Assembly: GCA_009869945.1 (NCBI GenBank)
Contig: WIXG01000337.1
Span: forward strand, 21,010-85,009
Reading direction: 5' to 3'
Length of the DNA: 64,000 nucleotides
Source: Mesaphorura yosii
Taxonomy: Eukaryota; Arthropoda; Collembola; Poduromorpha; Tullbergiidae
Made by a program: the position numbers and the translations under genes. This document shows, piece by piece, positions 11,741-24,500 of the stretch. The notes below the pieces were generated by a model, which worked only from the letters and a program-made list of their open reading frames with translations, was not told the DNA's origin and did not search any database. Position 1 is the stretch's first letter; each line of letters begins with the position of its first letter.

Positions 11741-14700
11741 TGGGCTTGCTTGATGTCATTGCCTAACTGCTTTTCTTGACTCAGCTCGGCGAGCAGCAGC
11801 AAAAAATCCGTAAAAATAAAAACTGAGTAGAACGTAGAAAAGGAAATGAAGCTTGGTCTGGCTTGGCCCGCACCCGTCGTGATTTGTTGTCCGGAGTCTA
11901 GTCATCAGAACAGAAATAAATGAAATACGAATCGAGCGCGCGCTGAAGAAATGTCATGCATATTTTTTTCCTTGATCTTTTGTCTTGTCAGACTCAGAAT
12001 TGCTTTCGCATTGCATTGTGCGTGCACGAGAACAGCAACAGGAAGTCAGGACCAGCGACCAAACTGTGCGCTTGAAAAGTTAATGAGTTTTTGATTTCAA
12101 ATGCAATGCTAAAAAAGTAAGCAACAAAAAAACAGCAAGCAAGCAGTGGTCCTTAATCAATTTGTACCGAGAAATATAAAATTCTCTGCAGCAGCAGCAG
12201 CACAGAATCAATTCTTTCGAGCCTGAGCTGGGATGTGAAAGCCGAGTTCACATTTCACAATTCGCAATTCACATTCCTCAAACCTCAGCAGGAATTCTTG
12301 TTCAAAGGAACAATCTCAAACTAACAAATAAAATATCCATAAAAAAACACGAAACCTGATTCCAGCGCGATGCGATGCGATGCGTTGGTTCAATATTTTG
12401 GCTTTGACTTTCGCATGCCTTTGTGATATTTTTGACAATCTGTGAACTGTGACGTGACACTGACGACGACGGCGTGCTCGTTGTCTCAGTCTGCGTCTCG
12501 TACATTGTCCTTGCTTTATTCGTGTGCTTCGTTGTTCGCGTTTGACAGAAACTTTAAATTCCTCCTTTCTTTCAATTCAAACAGAAGAATTTTATTGTAC
12601 TTTTACGTGTTACGTATACGCGGTACGTACGGCTAGGAAAACTTTTGCAAGGTAGCCCGACGCCGGATGTAGGTCAATATTCCCAACTACCGTCTACAGC
12701 CACCGTACACATTTCCTTCGGCCAAAATTCTCTCTGCTGCCTTCTTGGGCCTGTGAGCCGTTTTACGTCGCCCGAAATCAAATCAAGACGTACGGCACGA
12801 GGCACACCGGCGCGGGTAGACTGCTGCAAGTCGAAGAAGCGATCGCGCGTGAGGAATAAAAGGAGTGAAAAGTTGGTCTGATCACTTTTTAGTTTCTTCC
12901 CAGCTTGCACTTTTCCGTTTGCAATTTTTCTCCGTTTCTCCTTCTCCAGCATACATTGATTTTGTGCTGTCGCCGTGCCGTGGCCGTGCGTGTGCGTTGT
13001 CACAGTGTAAACAAAGGCAGTCAACTCAAGCCAGTACACAAATAAAATACGTTGGCCACGAGTACTACTGAAAATTGCTACGCTGGAGGGATTATTTGTG
13101 CTGAGGAATTCAATTCGTACTGCGGATAACAATCGACTCGACTACACGACAGGACGTTATTGAGCCTGATTACCGGCTACGTTTCTTCATTACTCATTCC
13201 TATTGTTCGTGTCCAGTCGGAGTCAGGATCCACAAACCACGATCTGGACGAGACCTTTGAATTCAGAGCGTGGTGGTTTGGTTTTGAATTGAATCCTGAA
13301 TTGTCTGGTCCATGCGTCCATGAAGACCCATGTCCCTTGACATGGAGGATGGACTAATGATGCTTGGCTAAGCATATTTTCTGGACAAAGGAATTTATCA
13401 TTGCTCACTGGCCTGGGCCGCCTGCCTGGCTGCCTGGTTAAGTATAAGTTTGGTTTTGGTTTCCGTTGTGGGCTCCGGTCATTGTTTGTTTGCTCTGTTC
13501 TGGGTTTTGTTATTTTGCCTGCAGTGGCAATTAAATGGGCTTCGGGGTATTTACTTGGTCAGCCAGGATTTTGGGTCCACAACAAAAGTAAAAGCAATAG
13601 CAACGCAGCTCTCATCAGGCGAGCTAATTTTGTATAGGGCATCAATTCTCTAATTTTCATGCAAAAATTGCGAAAATGTCACTTTTGGAGAAGCAGTAGA
13701 ACTTTGGTGCTATCAAAATCATGAAGAAAGTGACGTCGACAGTGGTTTCGAGCATCGCCTTGAGAATTGAGGTGAAAAATGAGAGCTGTGGAGGAAGAAA
13801 AGAAAGCAATGGGGCGCAAAGAAATCAAGTTTGATATTTTATAACGAATGTCAAAACTCTTTACTTCACGGCCCTGAAAGGCATGGACACGAAAAGAAAA
13901 GGTAGTCGCCGTCGTGTCATTGCGTAGCCTTCGCCTTTCATAATTCCTTTATTATTGCATCACGGTGGTTATTATATTATTTTTTGAGTCTCACAGTTTC
14001 AAATGACAAGCCAAGCCACGGCCGACCGAGTTTGACTACAATTGTCGGTGAAAATTCACTTCTATTCATCCCCGTCAAAAAAAAACTTAAAACCAAGTTC
14101 TTGGCGCACAATAAAGAACATGAATGAAGTCTTCTCTTCTCGTCAAGCCATAGGCTGTCCGTCCAAGTTTATGTAGCGGACGTTCGTGCAATGCCAACGT
14201 GTAACATGACGCTGGAGTCGAATCAAAGGAGTCCAGCTCAAATTGTAAAAGTGTAACGAAAGTATGTTACAATTCATCTTTGTAATCTCCTCGTGACTGC
14301 GACAGCGAGCGCAACTCGGAAATAAAATAGGACTAGTCATTAAATGCCCGACACATTATTGCCTTTGCTTGCCGTGGAAATGTCCCCAAGCCAATCTACA
14401 AGCTCCTTTCTTTTTGCTTTTACTTACCTCATGGTCATGTTGCCATCGTGGCATTCTATCACGTCCAGACGACGAACGCGCGGCGAAAGTGCTGTGTCAG
14501 TCATTTATACTTTATAAAAATGAATTACGGCATATCACAAGCAGAAAAGGCTCAATGCGCGTCGAGTCACTGAGTAAGTGAAAGCATGTGAAATGCGAAT
14601 GGGCAATAATCACGACTCGCGAGCACCGCCAGCTTAATGATCACGACGATCTGCCGTCATAAAAATAAAACCATTACACGCGTAATGGCAATGGCGTACT

Positions 14701-17700
14701 GTGAAGTGAATCGGTCCTCAATCTGGGACAAGAATAGATTGAAAGACTTCCCATTTTTCTTCAACCACGCGCGAAAGCGCGCGAGGCTCGTAGCAGAAGT
14801 CTCAATTAGTAGAAGAGCTTCTAATCTTTGAGTACAAATACCCGATTGTCCACATTTACGTTGCATAAATTCGTAAATGCCATGGCCGCGAGTCACGACT
14901 GCAACTCCCTGAGTACGGAATTCATTGTTGCGGAGCGGTTTATGAGCACGAGCGCGACGTCTGCAATTTATATGCCTCTGCCATTCTTGAAACGAAACCA
15001 CTTTGTCTGCCCTTGCTGAGGGATTTGATGCCTAGCTTTCGCTTAGTGTGCTCGGGCTCAGGTTGGTTTGAGCTCGGTTTATTGGCTTTGGTTCCTTTCT
15101 TTGTGCCTGGTTTGAATTTCATGCTACTGCGATACGGCAGCACAGCGCAATACAATGCAGTACAATGGAGAAGGAAAGGAAAGGTATCTCTTGAGTGCCT
15201 TGAGCCCCTTGACGCGACCGACCAAATATCACTTGTCCCACTTTCCTGGAACAATCAACCTTTACTACACTTTACATTTACTTTACATTTACATTCCCAT
15301 CCTTGTGCTTGATTTTCATTTGATCTGGCTTAGCTTGGCCTGACTTGACTTGGCTTGGCCCAGAATGCCAGAATACCTCAGGAAAAGCCAAATGCGAACG
15401 GCTTCCATGAAATGGCAATTCAATTGTAAAATGTACATATTGCCTACATTTTTCCAAGAAGTGTATTAGCGGTCTCTTTGCACTTTTTCCACTCACACCT
15501 TTGTCTGCACTGCTTTGCTCTCTTTCTCTTCTTATCCTCGAGTGAGCCTTGCGAAAACGCGGCACAAATCGCAAAGGTGCCCAGCGAATGCTCACGCAAA
15601 TGGCGACGCAATCCACAATCCGAAATTGTACTCTTTCGCTTTCCCTCTTTACACAACTTGTCATCCATTTCAAGTTGAGCGGAAAATTGAAAAATGATTA
15701 CAAAATCGATAGCGAGGTGATCTGAACGAGCAACCAACCTGGACTCGAGAATCCACGGCACAATACAATTTTACGCCCGTTTTGCGTGGGCGAGGCGAAG
15801 GAGAAAATAGACTCATCTTCGAGTGAGTCAACACGGTAAATCTATTGCCGGGTTTATTCTGGTTGACGCCACGTCGCCGTCGAACCCGGATTCCTGGCTG
15901 GATTCGGATTCAATTCCGTTTCATATTTGTCTGTCTAATTTCAGGATCAGAGAGTCGGCAGTTCGTACACCGGAAAATACATAATTGAAGTCATTCGATT
16001 CAATTAAGGGTGAAATATTGGGGCCTGTGTCCATTTTGCTGCAGTGCAGTGCGCGCCGTGAGCCGTGTACGTGAGTGTACGACGCGACCGGCTGGATTGG
16101 TGAATAGTGAATTGTTCTTTTCTTGTCCCTTTTTACAGTACATTGCGTTGCGTGTGCTTTTTAATATGATACAACACTCGTAAATTAACATGTGACACTA
16201 TTTCTATTGCGATGGGCTCGCAAGTCGCAATCGTTTAATTTGCATTATTGACGGCAAGCAGCCGCAACAGGAAGCCATTTTAATTGGATTGAGTCACATT
16301 TGTCAGTGATGAATGGCTGAAAACGAAACTTAACTGAAAATAGGAAGCACGAAGTCGAAGTCGAAGGATCAAATGACAAATGACGTGGCTTGGCACTCGA
16401 CTTCAATAATCCTAAATAAAATACGCATACGCGCACGCACGCACGATAATAAAATCGAAATTTACTGCGGAGAAATAAGAATAGAATTGCCAAGCAATAG
16501 AAATGAATTTAAAACAGGTCGTTACGAAAATAGAAGCTCGTAATTTAAAAATTTCATAAATAACGCATAGTGTAATGCAAGGTTCTCCTTCTCTTTTCAA
16601 TAATCGCGGGTCGAGCTCCTTCTACCCGCGTTACTGAGGCCATAAATTGCAAATTGCGAGCTTGCGGCCAATGGCCGCTGGCCAGCGGAATGTATTCCCA
16701 ATAAAAATCGTTTAGCCGTAACCGTCTTACATTGGGTCAGATTATTATGAACCCAAATCTAAATTTAGTGATCCGCATGGCTCATGGCTCATGTAACGTG
16801 CCGTGCCATGCTGCTGCGTATCTCATAAAATAAACGATTTGGTGCTCAAAATGGAGTATAAAATGCTCACGCGGAAGGAAATGAAGGGGAAAATACTTTA
16901 GAGAGACATTTCACTTTCTCTCGCTGGCGCTAGCTGAACTGCTTTAAAATTGTGTACGCGTAGGCGTAGTACATCGGCCATGTATTTTCTATTTGGGGGC
17001 CGCGGGCAAGGATATGCGGCCTGTGGTCATCTCGGTCTCAATCTCGAACCATGCATCATCCTGATAGACGATATAAGATCACGATGCACGTAATTTAACT
17101 GTAACATCACGTTTTGGAATTGCATTTATACTTTGTGCTACGAATTCCGAGTTCACAGTTCACAAAATGCACAAATCCTGACGCTGACGCAGCAAAGAAA
17201 AAATAATTCCAGTCAGCTCTTTAATGAGGTCTTATGCATCAACGAGCTGCGAAAACGAACGAAACCGAGAAAATGAATTCTTTCACCCAACACGGACACA
17301 AATTTTTGAATTGTGCACCACCAGGTTCAATTTTCCTGAAAAGGAAAGGAAGAAAAGGAAGGATAATCTATTGCACTTTATAATGCGGATGCCGCCGTGG
17401 CGATGGTGGCCGTAATGACTCTCTCCACTTCCTGCTCCTGCCCAAAATGGAGTTGGATCCTCTCTCCTCATCCGTGCAGACGTCGGACGTATATTTTATA
17501 ATCAGGGAGCAGACAACTTTTTTTTTCCACCAGGCAAAATAGCAACCTACTTTCTCAAAAGAAGTGCGGAGCTCACAATGCTCAAAAGCACACGCTTCTG
17601 CTGTACATTTCACATATTTTCTATTGCTTTATGCTCTGTCGAGAAAAATCGTTCTTGTTTTCTTCGGCGGCCAAGATGAGAGGGCCGCCGCGGCTGCGGC

Positions 17701-18240
17701 TGGCTGGCTGAAGGAAAGAATATTGAATTTTGATCTGACAGAAAGAAACGCACGCCAGCCAGAAGCCAGAAACCCAGACTGGAAATTAGAATACTCGACT
17801 TGACTTGAAGGAAGACCAACGAACACTCGCTCAGTTTTTTGAATTTTGACAATATTGCTTGTGCGTTTCTTAAGAGCATAATTTAATCAAGAGTCGCAGC
17901 CCCGCGTTCGTCTTGCTCTAGTCGTCGCGTAATGATAATATAAATTGGTTTTTGCTTCCAGTCCTCTGCCTTTGGCTTTGGCCTGGATTCCGACTTTGGC
18001 TGTGGCACTGCTTGGCATGGTGGCGTGAAATTTGAAAGCATAATTACTGCGATCACGGCATAATCGAGGCGTATGACACGAGACATGGTGCCTTAATACC
18101 AGGACCACGATTCACTTTGACATTTGACTTGAGTGCTGGCGCGGACGCAGTTGATTTAATTATGTCCCGCGTCTCTCGCGTTTCGCTTTCGCGTTTGACT
18201 GCCTATTTTCTAATCAAACTTTTTTCATTTATTTTTGCAG

Positions 18241-18331
18241 GACGACAGGGCAGTCATCGAGTCTGACCCAATTCTGAAATGTGAAAGTAAAACTGGTTTG
18301 AACCTCCGAAAGTGAAACCAGCAGTTGAGGA
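18241..18331 (+). other. 5' UTR part of the start exon of the Dpr-family gene, with splice acceptor
   Basis: A T-rich tract and TTTTTGCAG end at 18240, a strong 3' splice site, so the exon carrying the start codon is not the first exon. The 91 nt from here to the ATG contain a TGA in frame (18326-18328), two codons before the ATG. This closes the frame and supports initiation at 18332 or downstream. Confidence 0.55.
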
Positions 18332-18506
18332 ATGGCAGCCCTCTTCGAGAAAGTCGGCGGCCACCATCACCAGCATCAATTCTACCTCGGACCCGGACCT
18401 TCGCCCAGTGTTTGGTCGATGGGGTCATCGCCATTGCCATTGCCCAGGTGGATCAGCATCAGCCCGTTCATCCACTGCCTCGTCCTGCTCCTCCTCTCAA
18501 ATCACG
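18332..18506 (+). CDS. Dpr-family gene, coding exon 1 (start, signal segment)
   Basis: Encodes residues 1-58 plus the first base of codon 59; the donor is GTGAGT at 18507. The ATG has an in-frame stop just upstream. The first 38 residues are His/Gly/Pro-rich, then comes a hydrophobic stretch (ISPFIHCLVLLLL). A second in-frame ATG at residue 30 would put that stretch in the usual signal-peptide position and may be the true start. The phase-1 end joins exactly to the exon at 21445, making a Gly codon. Confidence 0.75.
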
Positions 18507-21500
18507 GTGAGTTTTTGTACCATGCGTTTTGTCGGTCCATGGAAGCCTGCTCGGATAAATTAAGACACGCGACGCGAGGAGCGTTTCAAATCAGTGGAAT
18601 TGAGATGATGACACGGTTGGTTGAAGAGTCGTAGCTTATCATTGCATTCTACTGGAAGGGAGAAGTAGAAAGTAGAAAGCAAAATGCAAAGGAAAGTCAA
18701 AGGCCAATGTGAAACCACATAATTACTAAATTTGAATTGGTTCATTAATTCGGGAAACGACTGGCTTCTATCATGATGAGAAACTATCTCCCGAATTCTA
18801 ATGAGGGCTCTCCATTAATCACGATAGCACGGGCACTACGCGACTTTTCCTGGCACGGCGCACGGCTCTTTGCCTTGTTAACGTGAGTAATCTGCCACTG
18901 CCACGTCGATGCTGATGCCGAACATGTGTCCTTGTTAATGGTGCCGAACTGGAGCCATAAATTCCGAGAACAAGATTCTTCTTTTTCTTACCCGTTTTGC
19001 CGTTTTACAGCCTTTCTTTAATTGTCTTACCACGCCGCGCACTCCAGACTTCATTTCACCAATAAATTTCCCTCGCCATTCATTTCCCGTGCAGACGCGA
19101 ACCACGTTTAATATTTCATTCTACGACGGCAATATTTCATCAAAGAAATTCATACATTCAAATTTTGCTCTGCCATTGTGCGCTGCGGAGGCCCGACTTG
19201 TCTTTTGATAGCTTCTCGGAATAAAATTCAAATTTTTGAAGTCTTTAACTTTGCCTTGACTGCCTTGCACTGTGACATGGCTTTTGGCTTGGCTTGGCTT
19301 GGCGTGGCTTGGCGTTTTAATTAACTTTTACCGTGAACGCTTACTCGCGCACGTTTTTGTTCCGCGGTGCTCTGCAACTGACAACTTGCATAATTTCTGG
19401 GAAATTAATTGAGTAATAAATTTAATATTTTTGTACGCCACTATCATGGTAAATTCTGCCATCGCCTCGACCGACTTTTACTTTCGCATGTGCCCTTGTG
19501 AAAGCGAGTGCGAAATATGAAACAAAAATATTGGTTTTGCTTTGCATTTCGCGATAAGGCGGTTGTAATTTTAACCCACATTTGCGTTAGAATGGAGAAC
19601 AACGCCAACGACGCCAAAAATCGAAGCGAATTTAAAGTGTACTGTTATTGCTCTGCTTTTGCCTTGCTGTGGGTGTGGACGTCAAGATAAGACACAAGAT
19701 ACTTTCTTTTCTTTCTGCCAAGAGAAAAGAAAGAACACTCTTCTGTTCTCTGCGTTGCCCTGCCCTGCATGTCCTCTTGAATTTCCACATCTACATATGC
19801 ATGGCTTCGAGATTAGGCCGCCGCTGAAGCAGGAATCTCGAGTATGCAGTGGGAAATGCTCTTGCAATGTGTGATACATGAAAATACACGTGGAGTGAGC
19901 CAAAAGTGAAAGTGGAGAAAGCAGAAGCAGGCTCAGGCCTCGAACAATGGGACGAGTGCGTGGTACTTACGGTACTCTACAATTTTTGGGTGCACTTTCT
20001 TCTTTCTCTTTTGTGTCTTGTCTTGCGAGAGTAAACGCAAAAGCAAACGTAGCGCGAAGCAAACGTGGAGGCAAGGCGCATAATGGAAAAATGCGAAATG
20101 CCGCGTGTGCATAATGCAAAGCGTAATGCGTAACGTGTTTCGTTCTTCGTTCTTCGTGACCACAAATTCGGCCGGAGTGCGTAACGCGTGAGTTTTTCAT
20201 TCAGACGCGAATTGCGCAACGCAAATACGAATTCCGGTCTTAATGCGTGCCGCGTGGCGTACGCATTCCTGAGGACATTTGCTTTTGCCTTTCTTACCTT
20301 GCCTTCCTTGCTGGCGGTGGTGGTGGTTTTAATTTGAATTGTACGCTGACACGCATGCACCTCCACCACCAGCCATGGTGAAAGTGCAGCCGTAGTGTGA
20401 ATAGAATAGAAATAGAATTGTGGGAGTTTCTTTGATCTCCTATTCTCATATTCGCGTATCTTTTCTCTGATCTTAAGTAAAGAGGCTCGTAGATCGTGAA
20501 TTCGTGGATCGTGCACATTTCTATTTATATTTTTTTTTGGCAAATGCACCCAAAACGCCATGCCACGCCAAGCCAAGCTCGAACAACGCGTTCGGCGTAT
20601 AGCGTAATTGTATTGTACTTTTCTTCCGCCGCGCCGCGTGCCGGGATATGAACTTTCTCTTTGTGCTTTGCATACGCACAGGCAGGATATGAAATGTAAT
20701 TCTAACCTGGTATAGCAGTGAAAGGCAGCATTGAAATAAATTAGACTTTACCTTTTATAGAGTACAACTACGACTACAACCAGACTACGATTGTATGAAT
20801 GATAATGTGATTTGGGTAAAGTAAATACACACTGCACTCGGGAACAAACCGAACTTTCCTGGAGAAATGAGTCTTGCTTTCTGAGTTTTGCTGTTGGCAT
20901 ACGTATATTGCTGAGTACTATGTAGTCGAACTTTCCTTCCCCGCCTGGAAAGCAAAGAAAGACAATTGCGGCCGCGGCCGTGGTCGTAATGCCAAATGCC
21001 ATTTGTTATTACTCCACCGCTGCTGCATTCTGCGAATTACGTCAGCCAGGCATCCCGTTTGAGCCGTTTACCGTTTGCAAACAACCAACAAGAATTTGAA
21101 GTCTTTCTCTTGGCGTGCCCACGATGCTTGTCCGACCCCGGCCTGAGCTTTAGGTTTCTAGGCCCTTTTCTAGGCTGGTTTGGCTTGGCTCGCTGGCACT
21201 CCGCCGAACATTATTAGATTAAGTATTCACTTTTTTATTTTATTATTCTCAATTCACATTTCCCAAATTCCGACCCAGACTCAGGCTCGGCCCGGGCGTG
21301 GGTATTTTACGACCTGCTCTCGCTCGTACTCTTTCCAGTGCTGTAATGCAATGTGCTGCATTGGCCGGGCTTAGGGTTCGATTTGGATTTAAGAACTCTT
21401 TGATCAGATCAATGAATTTGACCGCCTGTACTTGTATTTTGCAGGAATGCCCCAGAAAGTGAACGGCCAGCAACAGCAGGGCAATTCAGCGGCGTCCGCG

Positions 21501-24500
21501 GTGGCGGCGGCAAACACGAATTCGAATTCCATGTCCAACTCCAACTTCAGCTACGGTCTTCATAGTCATAACTCAACAGCAGCGGCAGCAAATAACTTTC
21601 TAAACAATGCAAACCAGCAACAGCAACAACACCAACTACAGCAACTCCAGCAGCACGCGGCCTACTCTGCCCAGCAGCAGTACGCCAGTTTCGAGGAGCT
21701 TCAGAAGCTGGCCGAGAATCCATTCGAAAATAATACGAGCATCAACGTTACTGTTCCCTTGGGTGACTCTGCCTTTCTACGCTGTAAAGTACGGAATTTA
21801 GGAGAAAGATCGGTAAGTTGCCCGCCTGCTTGACTGCGGCCTTTTCTTTTTCGACAGTACCTCCGTACACTTTATTATTATTACCATTACGGTTATGTAT
21901 TTCTTGTTTGCATTTAAATGAGATGAGCCGATTCGATCGGCTCGACGCGACGAAGCGACTCAGGCCGGACGCGAGGCAAATATTTGCAATGAGCCCCTTT
22001 TCTATTCTTTTCCCATGCGAGTGCGAATGGCGAATACGATAGTATTTACATAATATTATTAATATTATTATCATTACACATGCATAAATATTATTTCGCG
22101 AAGGACAAAAGCAACGGCCGGCTAACTTCGTCTTTCCAGTCATCCAGGCTGGAAGTCTCTAAAATTTTACTTTCGTCTATTCATTTCCAACAATTTGGAT
22201 GCTCGCTGCCGTACGCGTCTAACCCACATTTTAAAATGCTAGGACCCGTAACCCGTTTCTTTCATCAACTTTCACATTTCTCCACGACCATTCTGGATAA
22301 AGACATCGTACGCGTTCCGTTCCCGTATGAGTGCAAGAACGAGACGAGGATGACGATGAAGATGGCCATGTTATATAACATTAATGGTATTTTTTCACCG
22401 TGACTGAGGCTGCAGCATTCCAAAGCAAATGCCCAATTTCGTTTTAGTAAACTTGTGGGAATTCTGCATGCATACTTTTAAATGTAGGGCAGGCTCAAGC
22501 CGAAACCGGGCTATGGCCAGGCCATGGAAGGCACAGGGCGCAGAGCGCAAGAATGAATTGTGAAATCTGAAAAGCGTCATCTCATCATCTCCATCCGTAT
22601 CCGTATCAATGGCCCGTCCGCCCGTCTGACGCATAAATGAAAATTGCGCGAGGTAAATGGTAAAACGGCAACAGCGATGGTTTGGCTGGTTCGAGTCAGA
22701 GACCGTGTACGTGTTCCAGAGATGCCTTTCAAAAGTCAAGTTAAGGCAGAAGCTGTATAACAGCAGCAGAATTGATGCGGGTTGGGACATTTCATCATCC
22801 CAACCAAGTCAGTATCCTCATCGTCGTTCTCATCGTGCCCATAATAATAAAAAATTGCTGATGTGTTTTCACCCGACAAACGTACGGCTGTACGGCTAGG
22901 CCTCTGCCTGGAGTAAAAACCAGACGAATTCACGACCGCCACGAATGCGAATTGCGAATGCTTTGTGCGCTTAATACCGCAGTTAAAAATTCTATAGCGT
23001 TTATTTCCCAAAAGATTCCTTTCCATATTACCGAGCTTGTAATAGCAGCAGCAGCTCAGTCGTAATCTTTCTCTTTATTAGTATGTTCGTATTCGTATTC
23101 GTAGGCGTTTTGGCGTGGGTTAATAATTCATTTCAAGACATTGCATGCGGTAAGCTCAAACTGGAGCTGCATTAATGTGTCACTGTTCATAACGTTATGA
23201 ATATGCTGAAGGGTTTTTGTCCCAGTTCCTAGTTTAGTCTGAATATTCGCATTTCTCGAATCCCATCATTTAATCCACATCCGCACATGCTGGGATTAAG
23301 TGCAGAGGCTGACCACAAAGCACGAATTAGAAACAAAGCAACCGAACGAGCACTTTCCAGCAGTATTCCAGTGGAAAAACAGCAGCAGAAGTAGCATTAT
23401 TGGCAGTTTTAAATTTTACATTTCATAAACAGGCAGGCAGGGATTGTATTACAAAATTCATATACTCGTTTTGCTCTTTGCTGCCCGAAACCATACAAAA
23501 TCACGTTCTGACGTTCTCGCTCGTCCTTGTGCTTCATTTCATCGAATTTTGAATTTGAGTGAGTGCCGTCGCAGTGCCCGAACAGAGAAGTGAATTTCGT
23601 GAATTTGGGGCATTTGAAGCCCGTCCGCTCGGGCGGAGCGGCGCTCGGTTTTTGTTGGTAGTGCAATGCTGAAACTGAAACAAATTCAGACAATTTCAGT
23701 TTTACGGATGTAGTTGCGTAGCTCAACAACTCATCATTCAGTGCCTGCCTAGCCTGGCTGTTTTTCTACTTGTGTAGACTGCAAGACTACTTTTCACTAC
23801 TTTCCGAGTCTCTTTGATGTTCCAAGTTTCAACAGCTCCACGTCTGCTTTGCTCTCGTCTCATCCTCGTCTCCTTTAACATGAATACATTTCATTATCCC
23901 TTTGAACTTAAACTCCTGGTCGTCGTGCTCGTGCTGACGCTGAATTCGAGCATGGCATGCCAGGCTGAAGGCTTCTCCTGAGGTGGAGTCTGCTAGAGTT
24001 TTCAGTTCTATCACAATGCAGGCAGGGAATGCAGACTTGAAGACGGCAAGAGGCCGTAAAGGCTTGTTAATAAATACGCGTTATTAATGGTGAAGTGAAG
24101 AGAATTTTCTTAATTTCGCATTTCGCGCTTAGCCAGTCGTGTCGTTTTTCTTCAGTATTCACTGTTCGTTCATCCCGTCCCACGTTGAACTAATCCGCAC
24201 CCGCGCGCGTGCTGGAGTTGAACATCCTGGCTCGGCTGCCTGGCGTGTGACGTGTCGACGCGTGCGAATCCACCATAAATTCTTTGCTTTACTCCACTCT
24301 CCATCTGCAAGAGTTCGTATGGTTTGGTAGTAGTTTGTTTAGGTTTTCGCTGATATCATTTAATGAACTGCGCTGTTGAATGTAATATTCAAGCTTTATA
24401 CCTTATACACAAAACATAAACCACTTACGGACTTACCACTGGAACTTTTTTTGGCGGAGCGGCCGCGCTCTCGCGCGCGCAGCAGCCTTGCCTTTTTTTT

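Larger units (their letters stand above)
5391..18240. other. long non-coding stretch upstream of the Dpr coding start
   Basis: I recognise no coding exon on either strand in this stretch of nearly 13 kb. The longest open frames, near 5.45-6.16 kb, are pyrimidine-rich (many Phe, Leu, Ser, Cys) and overlap antisense frames of similar length, as expected for chance ORFs in skewed sequence. If an untranslated exon lies upstream, this is the first intron of the Dpr-family gene. It contains CTG, CGA, ACTCG and CTTGG short tandem runs. Confidence 0.45.

Noticed and set aside
19977-20576. 199-codon frame on the - strand inside intron 1 of the Dpr-family gene
   Set aside because: Biased composition (Arg, Ala, Thr, His) from repeated GCGTAA/GCGCAA-like words; several overlapping antisense frames; no domain.
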